From Kiritimatiellales bacterium (lineage in GTDB: Bacteria > Verrucomicrobiota > Kiritimatiellia > Kiritimatiellales > Pontiellaceae): a stretch of 10,799 bases of DNA. The stretch is taken from contig WFRA01000314.1 in NCBI GenBank assembly GCA_015486775.1, positions 1-10,799 on the forward strand. Reading direction: 5' to 3'. The translations under genes and the position numbers were made by a program. Of this stretch, positions 5,688 to 10,799 are shown piece by piece. The stretch's first letter is position 1. Every line of letters begins with the position of its first letter. Below the pieces are notes generated by a model. The model was not told the DNA's origin. It saw nothing but the letters and a program-made list of their open reading frames with translations, and did no database searches.

Positions 5688-7298
5688 TCAAACCAAGTTG
5701 TAGCGGCCGGGGGCGATGATGTTGTTGGGGTCGAGCGCTTTTTTGAGGTCGCGGACGGTGCGCCAGAAGGGATCGTCTTCATGCACCACCCGGTGCATGG
5801 AGTTGATGCCGACGCGGTACGGGGGATAGCCCTGCTCCATGTAGCGCGCCTCCATCTCCTGGATGCAGGCGCGGGCTCTTTCGGCCTGCGCGGCGTCGCG
5901 GCGGTCGAAGCCCAGGCTCACCACGCCCTCCATCGCCTTGGTGTCCATGAGGTTGACGGTGATGGCGGCCTCGAACCCGTGGCGGGCAAAGGTGTCGTGG
6001 GTGTCGCGCACCACGTCGAGCACGGTTTTTCCAGAGGCTGGAATGATGGGCAGGCAAAAGAGCACGCCGCTGTCGGAATGGTCGGGGTCGGGCTCTTCCA
6101 AACATTGGAAATCCCCGGCGGCCCAGTAGACGGCGCGGAGCGATTTGTCGGTCGCCTCGCCCCGGGTGAAGCCGTAGACCGGCTCGACGGCCTTGAGCAT
6201 CATGAGCTGGGCGCGGACATAGGGGATGAAGGCGAGTTTCCCGGCGACGGCCTTGGCCTTTTCGATCAGGGCGTCGTTGAGGAACAGGGTCTTGGCAAAG
6301 CCGCCGACCGCCTTGCGGATCTCTTTTTTGGCGAGCTTGAGATGCGCCTTGGTTCCAAGGATTCCGATGGCGGCGCTCCAGGGGCCGAAGCCGCCCTTTT
6401 CCAGCATCTGGACGGCCTTGGCGCGGGTGGCCTCGCCCTCGGGTTCGCCGGCGGCGAGTAGCTGTTCGTAGAGCAGCGGCGCGAGGGTGATGTATGAACG
6501 CTCGCGGTTGCCGACGTGCGCAACGCTCAGGAAGATGCCGCGCGAGCGGAGCCGGACGAGGGCGTCGATGAGGAGCGGCAGCTTTTCCTCGGAGTCGATC
6601 TTGATGATGGCGGCGAGGTGCGCATCGGGTTTGGGCATGAGGTCGATGCAGGCGGAGGTGACGATGCCAAAGTTGGCCTGTGGGAAAAGACCGGCAAGAT
6701 CGGGGCCGATGCCATGGCGGTAGAGGTTCCGGGTCTTGGCGTTTTTATAGTGGCCAAAGCCGGTCTGGATGGTCTCGCCGTTGCCGAGCACCACGGCCAT
6801 GTTGGAGATGCCGTGGGCGCGGGAGTCGAAATAACCCACGCCACGATCCATCGCGTTGCCGACCAGACTGGTGTCGGAGGTGGAGCCGGTGACGTTGAGC
6901 ATCAGCGGCAGGTTGCGCTCCGCGATGTGGTCGAGCAGCTGCCGCTGGGTGACGCCGGGCTCGACGACGGCATAGTGGAACCGGGCGTTGACCTCAAGGA
7001 TGCGGTTCATCCGGCCGAGGTCGACGATGGCCGCGCCGTTCTGCACGGGGAGCCGCGAACCCATCCCCCACTGCTTGCCGCAGCTAACGGGATAGAGCGG
7101 GATCTTGAATTCGTTGGCCGTGGCGACCACCTGCCGGACTTCGTCGGGCGAGGCAGGTCTGAGCACGGCGGCCACCTGGCGGGTGCTGGAACAGGTGCTT
7201 CTGGCGTAGGCTTCCAAAGCCTGGGAATCGGACACCACGGCATCGGAACCAAGGCTCCGTCGCCAGGCTTCGATGGCTTTGGCTAGGGGGTTCTCCAT
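5688..7298 (-). CDS. FAD-linked oxidase, vanillyl-alcohol oxidase / 4-cresol dehydrogenase flavoprotein type
   Basis: The product is 536 residues. An N-terminal FAD-binding domain of the PCMH/VAO fold spans about 37-225: LRPASPDEVRQVV (46-58), VSCGKQWGMGS (71-81), VVEPGVTQRQL (111-121), GNAMDRGVGY (147-156), GLFPQANFGIVT (203-214). A VAO-type C-terminal domain follows. The ending (YPPYRVGI at 491-498, then LKKALDPNNIIAPGRYNLV) closely resembles 4-cresol dehydrogenase flavoprotein PchF. Tyr494-Arg495 match the phenolate-binding Tyr-Arg pair of VAO. I could not settle which residue, if any, binds FAD covalently. The family oxidises para-substituted phenols and aryl alcohols. No cytochrome subunit (PchC) gene is adjacent. 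The ATG at 7298 lies 14 nt after the kinase stop, with only a weak ribosome site. The frame stays open far upstream only because it shadows the kinase gene. Confidence 0.85.
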   Translation of the reverse strand: MENPLAKAIEAWRRSLGSDAVVSDSQALEAYARSTCSSTRQVAAVLRPASPDEVRQVVATANEFKIPLYPVSCGKQWGMGSRLPVQNGAAIVDLGRMNRILEVNARFHYAVVEPGVTQRQLLDHIAERNLPLMLNVTGSTSDTSLVGNAMDRGVGYFDSRAHGISNMAVVLGNGETIQTGFGHYKNAKTRNLYRHGIGPDLAGLFPQANFGIVTSACIDLMPKPDAHLAAIIKIDSEEKLPLLIDALVRLRSRGIFLSVAHVGNRERSYITLAPLLYEQLLAAGEPEGEATRAKAVQMLEKGGFGPWSAAIGILGTKAHLKLAKKEIRKAVGGFAKTLFLNDALIEKAKAVAGKLAFIPYVRAQLMMLKAVEPVYGFTRGEATDKSLRAVYWAAGDFQCLEEPDPDHSDSGVLFCLPIIPASGKTVLDVVRDTHDTFARHGFEAAITVNLMDTKAMEGVVSLGFDRRDAAQAERARACIQEMEARYMEQGYPPYRVGINSMHRVVHEDDPFWRTVRDLKKALDPNNIIAPGRYNLV

Positions 7299-7312
7299 AG
7301 GGGATGCCCGGA

Positions 7313-8497
7313 TCAGGAAAGAACTATGGCATCGGGGCGGGAATAGTGTCCCAAGGCGGTGTGTGCCTGGGGAATTCGCACGGTGGCCACCGTGCCCTCG
7401 CCCACATGGCTCTCGAACTGGAGGATGCCCCGGTGCTCCTCGAGCACCTTCTTGGTGATGAACAATCCGAGTCCGGCACCCTTTTCGATCGTTGCCGTGT
7501 CGTCGAACGGCTCGAAAATCCAACGCAGCGCCTTGGTGTCCACGCCGCAACCGTTGTCCCGTATCTCGATTTCCATATCCTCGTTTTCCATGGAGAACGT
7601 GACCGTGATGCAGGGATCCGGTTGCTGCTCCACCGCATGGACGGCATTGTCGATCAGGTTCTGGAGGGCGCGCCTTATCTGCAGGCGTTCGCCCAGCATT
7701 TCGTACTGCTCCTCGAACCCTTCGACCTGCACCGTGAACGCAATCTCCGAATGGGCGGCGGCATCGCGGAAGCAGTCGTTGACCAGTTTCGGGACATTGA
7801 TCCGCTGCATCTGGGAAAAATCGATGCGACCCAGCGCCCGCCACGACTCGACCAGCTCCGCGCAGCGCTCGACATTCACTTCGATCTGGTCGAGATATTC
7901 CTCCATGCCGGGCGAAGCCATCTCCTGCTTTTCCTTCAATTCATAGTTGAGCAGGTCAAGATAGCCGCGGACGATCGTGAGTGGGTTGCGCAGGTCGCGC
8001 ACCAATTCGGAGGATGCCGCGCCAAGGGAGGTCAACTGGGTGGTCCGGCCCACCTCGCGCCCCAGCGACTGGGTCATTTTCTGCATTTCTTCCTGAGCCT
8101 TGCGCTTGCGCTGGTTCAGTTTGGAACGGTCGACATATTTCTTGACGATCTCCTGAATTTCGGTGGTGTCGAACGGCTTCTGGAGATAGTCGTTTGCCCC
8201 GAAGCGGATGGCTTTCTGAGCCGTGTCCAGATCCCCGTAGCCTGTGAGCATGATGATCGAGACATGGGGGTCGATCTCGCGGATCTCCTGCAACCCCTCA
8301 ATCCCGCTCTTTTCCGGCATGCGGATATCCATGATCACCAGATCCGGTTTGTGCTCGCGTAACAGCTTGATGCCGCCGTCGACCCGGTCGGCCAAAAACA
8401 TTTCGTAGTCGTACTTCAGCACCATGCGCAGGCTTTCGCGCGGCCCGCGCTCGTCGTCGATCACCAGCACCTTCCCCAACAGTTGTTTGGTTTCCAC
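7313..8497 (-). CDS. Receiver-histidine kinase fusion lacking the phospho-accepting His
   Basis: The product is 394 residues, with no membrane segment or sensor domain. Residues 8-122 are a CheY-like receiver with all key residues: Asp14-Asp15, phospho-acceptor Asp57 (VIMDIRMP), Thr85 (LTGYG), Lys107 (QKPF). A short coiled linker (124-150) leads to a HisKA-like helix (155-190). The H-box reads ELVRDLRNPLT, so Arg167 (codon CGC, 7999-7997) stands where His-Glu would be expected. The ATPase domain is intact: N-box Asn280-Asn284, G1 DNGCG (314-318), F box IFEPFDD (327-333), G2 GAGLGL (340-345). It may therefore bind ATP without normal autophosphorylation. The GTG start at 8497 has AGGGAGG 8-9 nt upstream; the gap to the porin stop is 14 nt. 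It is probably the operon's local regulator or a phosphatase/scaffold for another regulator. Confidence 0.9.
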   Translation of the reverse strand: METKQLLGKVLVIDDERGPRESLRMVLKYDYEMFLADRVDGGIKLLREHKPDLVIMDIRMPEKSGIEGLQEIREIDPHVSIIMLTGYGDLDTAQKAIRFGANDYLQKPFDTTEIQEIVKKYVDRSKLNQRKRKAQEEMQKMTQSLGREVGRTTQLTSLGAASSELVRDLRNPLTIVRGYLDLLNYELKEKQEMASPGMEEYLDQIEVNVERCAELVESWRALGRIDFSQMQRINVPKLVNDCFRDAAAHSEIAFTVQVEGFEEQYEMLGERLQIRRALQNLIDNAVHAVEQQPDPCITVTFSMENEDMEIEIRDNGCGVDTKALRWIFEPFDDTATIEKGAGLGLFITKKVLEEHRGILQFESHVGEGTVATVRIPQAHTALGHYSRPDAIVLS

Positions 8498-8511
8498 CGT
8501 GCTTCCCTCCC

Positions 8512-9753
8512 TTAAAATGAGTAGGAGTATGTCAGACCCACGAGGTTGGAATCAATATCATAAGTGCCCGGATATGCAGAAGTTGTACTGGAGCGATCCT
8601 CGTAGATGCTGAAGGTGTAGGCTACATCGATGGAGTGCCCCTTGACGGCATACCCGAGCCCCAAGCTCAGGGCATGGCGGTCGGCATCGGGGAGGATCGG
8701 CGAGATGGTTGAATCGGGAATCGGGCTTTCGATAAAGGCATATCCCGCCCGGATCGTCCAGCCCTCGGCAAACCGCCAGTCGCCGCCCACGGCAAACGTA
8801 AAGGTATCGTCCCAGTTTTGCGGGATGGCCAAGGAGCCGTTGGCTCCCAGATTCGCGGTCTGCGTCTTGTTCACCGACCAGTTCAACCACTCGACATCCG
8901 CCTCGACCCGGATCGTGTCGGTCAGCGCAATGCCATAGCCGGCGGAGAGGATGGTGGGGTATTTTATCTTGAGGCCAAAGCTGCTGCTGACAAACGGGGA
9001 GCCGGGTGTGACATCCAGATCGCCCTTGTAGTTAAGTTCCGTTTCGCTCCGATAGGTGAACACCGTCCGCTGGCGCTCGGTCATCTGCCAGGTTATCCCG
9101 ACATTGGCACCAACGCCAAAGTCATCCCCCTCAGCATGGGCGCTTCCGGTGGGAGGCGATCCCGGTCCGGGGGGAACCGGCGGGGGAACCGCTCCGGTCA
9201 GGGCATCGAACTGCAATTCCGAATAGTAGATGTCCGCGCCTATGCCCACGCCAATCTTTTCGCCAAGCTTGAAGGCGATCGTCGGATTAAAGTCGACCAT
9301 GGCAATTTCTGCCTTGTAGAGAGAAATCGGACTGTATGGATTGTAGACCTCCGAGGCATTCCACTCGATTCCCTGCCCGTAGGGCGTGGTAATCCCAAAT
9401 CCAAAAGCGATGCCCTTGTCTCCAACCGGTGCCGAAAAATAGAGATTGGGAAGGGGAACCCACGAATCCTTGGAATCCGCGTTGGGAACAAAAGGATTAT
9501 TGTATGAATTTTCCGTCCGCGCCATCGTAAGATCCACCACGATGGAGGCGTTTGTCTGGAAAGCCAGGTTGGCCGGGTTGTAGGAAACGGCCGAGGCATC
9601 GTCAGCAAAGACCATGTTCGCACCCGACTTGCCGATGCCCTCCGCCGTCGGCGGCGGGTTGCGGTAGCCATCGGCATACGCGCCGCACACCATGATTCCT
9701 GCCGCCAGGATCACCAGTTTTCTGCTCGCCCACACTTCTAGTTTTATTGTCAC
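8512..9753 (-). CDS. FadL/OmpP1/TodX-family outer membrane transport protein
   Basis: The product is 413 residues. A signal peptide (VWASRKLVILAAGIMV..., cleavage likely after AYA) is followed by the FadL N-terminal hatch (GIGKSGANMVFADDASAV, then the NPA of SYNPANLAF), a GFGITTPYGQGIEW motif, and alternating beta strands ending in YSYSF with the terminal Phe typical of outer membrane barrels. A Pro/Gly-rich insertion near residues 191-211 (VPPPVPPGPGSPPTG) is probably an exposed loop. FadL-type channels admit hydrophobic compounds; TodX and relatives take up aromatic hydrocarbons. The GTG at 9753 is preferred because AGGAG (9765-9761) is 7 nt away; the nearby ATG at 9759 would be only 1 nt from it. 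It is first in a three-gene operon with the kinase and the VAO-like flavoprotein, which suggests an aromatic or otherwise hydrophobic substrate. Confidence 0.9.
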   Translation of the reverse strand: MTIKLEVWASRKLVILAAGIMVCGAYADGYRNPPPTAEGIGKSGANMVFADDASAVSYNPANLAFQTNASIVVDLTMARTENSYNNPFVPNADSKDSWVPLPNLYFSAPVGDKGIAFGFGITTPYGQGIEWNASEVYNPYSPISLYKAEIAMVDFNPTIAFKLGEKIGVGIGADIYYSELQFDALTGAVPPPVPPGPGSPPTGSAHAEGDDFGVGANVGITWQMTERQRTVFTYRSETELNYKGDLDVTPGSPFVSSSFGLKIKYPTILSAGYGIALTDTIRVEADVEWLNWSVNKTQTANLGANGSLAIPQNWDDTFTFAVGGDWRFAEGWTIRAGYAFIESPIPDSTISPILPDADRHALSLGLGYAVKGHSIDVAYTFSIYEDRSSTTSAYPGTYDIDSNLVGLTYSYSF

Positions 9754-9760
9754 ACCCATG

Positions 9761-9765
9761 CTCCT
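9761..9765 (-). promoter_or_regulatory. Ribosome binding site that selects the porin start
   Basis: AGGAG on the minus strand lies 1 nt before ATG 9759 and 7 nt before GTG 9753. Only the second spacing is workable, so translation most likely begins at the GTG. Confidence 0.65.
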
Positions 9766-9799
9766 AGTAGTTTTTACTATGTTTCCACCAATCCTGTTT

Positions 9800-9815
9800 A
9801 GCAACTGGCGTGCCA
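9800..9815 (-). promoter_or_regulatory. Sigma-54 (RpoN) -24/-12 promoter for the porin-kinase-flavoprotein operon
   Basis: On the minus strand the sequence reads TGGCAC-GCCAG-TTGCT. It matches every defined base of the sigma-54 consensus, with GG and GC exactly 10 nt apart (GG at 9814-9813, GC at 9802-9801). Transcription would start near 9789, giving a leader of about 36 nt to the GTG at 9753. Such promoters need an AAA+ enhancer-binding activator; none is encoded in the window. Confidence 0.75.
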
Positions 9816-9833
9816 TTTGTCATCCAGTTTATT

Positions 9834-9959
9834 CCCATGACTGATGCCGTTACCTTCTTAAGTGACGCATATTCCTGTTTTCGGCAGGATTTTACCGCTT
9901 ACAACCCGTCGCAGGAAATCCGTGGTTGGTGTGTGTCATCTAAAAGAATCAGTCATGGG
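9834..9959. promoter_or_regulatory. Widely spaced 12-bp inverted repeat upstream of the sigma-54 promoter
   Basis: CCCATGACTGAT (9834-9845) and ATCAGTCATGGG (9948-9959) are perfect reverse complements, 102 nt apart. Relative to the predicted start at 9789 they centre near -51 and -165, the zone where enhancer-binding proteins usually bind. They also lie upstream of the divergent radical SAM gene. They could instead be terminal repeats of a 126-bp mini-element, but I see no target duplication. No gene lies in 9766-9995. Confidence 0.4.
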
Positions 9960-9995
9960 CTTGACCCGGCACGCGCCACGCACTAGGCAATAGAC

Positions 9996-10799
9996 ATGGG
10001 AACCCCCTATCTCCAGTACAAGGACTACATGCGCGAGCGCTATGGACAGCCGCTCTTCCGCGTGCCGATCGACTTCGGCCTCGGCTGCCCCAACCGCGCG
10101 GCCGACGGCTCCGGCGGCTGCACCTTCTGCAACGAACGCGGTGCCCGTGCCATCCAGACCTTGGAAAAAGAGTCGGTCGGAGAGCAGATGGCCGAAGCCA
10201 TCCGCTTTGCCCGCAACCGCTACGGCGCAAAAAAATACATGGCCTACATCCAGGCCTTCTCCGCCACCTTCGCCCCGGAACAGCAAACCCAATATCTCGA
10301 TCTGCTCAAGGCCTTCGACTTCGCCGCTCTCAGTATCGGCACCCGCCCCGACTGCTTGGACGAACGAGCCTTCGACTTCCTGACCCAGCTCAACCAATCC
10401 ATCGAGACCTGGGTCGAACTCGGCGTGCAGACCGTGCACGACCGCACCCTCCAACGCATCAACCGAGGCCACGACTGGGCCGCGAGCGAACGCGCTATCC
10501 TCAAGCTGCACGAACTGGGAATCAAGGTCGCCGTCCACGTCATCCTCGGCCTGCCCGGTGAGACCGCCGAAGAGTTCCAGCAGACCGCCGATACCCTCGC
10601 CGCCTTGCCCATCGATGCCATCAAAATCCACAACCTCCACATCGAAAAAGGCACCGCCCTCGCCGAAGAATATATTAGGGGTCAGCGTATTAGGGGTCAG
10701 TCCGATATTTTAATATTTTCTGGTAAATTATTAAAATATCGGACTGACCCCTATTGTTTGATGGAGCACGACTATGCCGAGCATCTGATGGATTTTATC
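9996..10799 (+). CDS. TIGR01212/YhcC-type radical SAM protein (3' end outside window)
   Basis: There are 268 codons in the window with no stop. The start ATG at 9996 has a weak AGG 8 nt upstream. The iron-sulfur motif is Cys31-x10-Cys42-x2-Cys45 (LGCPNRAADGSGGCTFCNE), the spacing of the TIGR01212 family (E. coli YhcC), not the classic Cx3Cx2C. Other blocks: AYIQAFSATFAP, ALSIGTRPDCLD, WVELGVQTVHDRTLQRINRGH, VHVILGLPGET (with the GLPGET turn), IKIHNLHIEKGTALAEEY. The family binds SAM and a [4Fe-4S] cluster; its exact reaction is not established. From about residue 227 to 253 the protein is interrupted by a translated palindromic repeat (10673-10755), after which family-like sequence (LMEHDYAEHLMDFI) resumes in frame. 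Confidence 0.9.
   Translation, partial: MGTPYLQYKDYMRERYGQPLFRVPIDFGLGCPNRAADGSGGCTFCNERGARAIQTLEKESVGEQMAEAIRFARNRYGAKKYMAYIQAFSATFAPEQQTQYLDLLKAFDFAALSIGTRPDCLDERAFDFLTQLNQSIETWVELGVQTVHDRTLQRINRGHDWAASERAILKLHELGIKVAVHVILGLPGETAEEFQQTADTLAALPIDAIKIHNLHIEKGTALAEEYIRGQRIRGQSDILIFSGKLLKYRTDPYCLMEHDYAEHLMDFI
10673..10755. repeat. Palindromic element inserted in frame in the radical SAM gene
   Basis: The arms at 10691-10715 and 10729-10753 are 25-bp perfect reverse complements with a 13-nt loop. A 13-bp block TATTAGGGGTCAG occurs twice in tandem at the left edge (10673-10685 and 10688-10700). The element is AT-rich inside a GC-rich gene, yet contains no stop in the gene's frame and adds about 26 residues (RGQRIRGQSDILIF... 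to ...YRTDP). It resembles REP-type palindromes associated with Y1/RAYT transposases, or in effect the in-frame palindromic elements of Rickettsia. That relationship is inference. Confidence 0.8.

Noticed and set aside
7299..7844. N-terminal extension of the flavoprotein gene up to 7844
   Set aside because: The extra residues are an out-of-frame reading of the kinase C-terminus. The family-like protein begins at the ATG at 7298.
7304..8362. 352-codon plus-strand open frame
   Set aside because: It is antisense to the receiver-kinase gene, whose sense frame has all the domain motifs.
9961..9989. Sigma-70 promoter for the radical SAM gene (TTGACC, then TAGGCA at 17 nt)
   Set aside because: The -10 match is poor and would start transcription at or after the ATG; it may be chance.
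9936..10640. 234-codon minus-strand open frame
   Set aside because: It is antisense to the clearly recognisable radical SAM gene and has no motif of its own.
1..10799. CRISPR array, tRNA or rRNA
   Set aside because: No regularly spaced identical repeats, no tRNA cloverleaf or conserved loop sequence and no rRNA-like stretch were seen on reading the window.

Overview
The window reads as chromosomal DNA from a GC-rich, Gram-negative bacterium with an outer membrane: it carries a Kdo transferase, a FadL-type porin and a lipoprotein. The alginate-lyase-type end protein with its FYR-ending C-terminal domain, the ResB gene and the density of intergenic palindromes suggest the PVC superphylum, possibly a Kiritimatiellota (Pontiella-like) organism. 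That placement is inference from protein style, not a search result.

Layout. Positions 1-586 hold the 3' end of a secreted polysaccharide lyase. Positions 587-1678 have no intact gene. They contain a fragment of a restriction-modification-type N-6 DNA methylase abutting, in opposite orientation, the N-terminus of a zinc-binding transposase, followed by about 400 bp of palindromic and direct repeats. Positions 1679-3634 (minus) are a two-gene unit: a lipoprotein and a ResB cytochrome c biogenesis protein, with no CcsA/ResC partner in view. A 300-bp divergent spacer with more palindromes separates it from waaA (Kdo transferase) and an overlapping YhcH-family gene (3937-5687, plus).

Positions 5688-9753 (minus) form the most interesting unit, a tight three-gene operon: a FadL/TodX-type outer-membrane channel, a receiver-histidine kinase fusion, and a flavoprotein of the vanillyl-alcohol oxidase / 4-cresol dehydrogenase family. 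The genes are 14 nt apart. Just upstream lies a sequence matching the full sigma-54 -24/-12 consensus (TGGCAC-N5-TTGCT), and behind it a perfect 12-bp inverted repeat. The logic suggested is uptake of a hydrophobic or phenolic compound through the outer membrane, oxidation by the flavoprotein, and activator-dependent transcription. The kinase has Arg where the phospho-accepting His should be, so it may be a pseudokinase or a phosphatase/scaffold.

Positions 9996-10799 (plus) are the start of a TIGR01212/YhcC-type radical SAM protein that runs off the window. Near the right edge it is interrupted by an AT-rich palindromic element with 25-bp perfect arms. The element keeps the reading frame open and adds about 26 residues, so it looks like a protein-coding palindromic repeat insertion.
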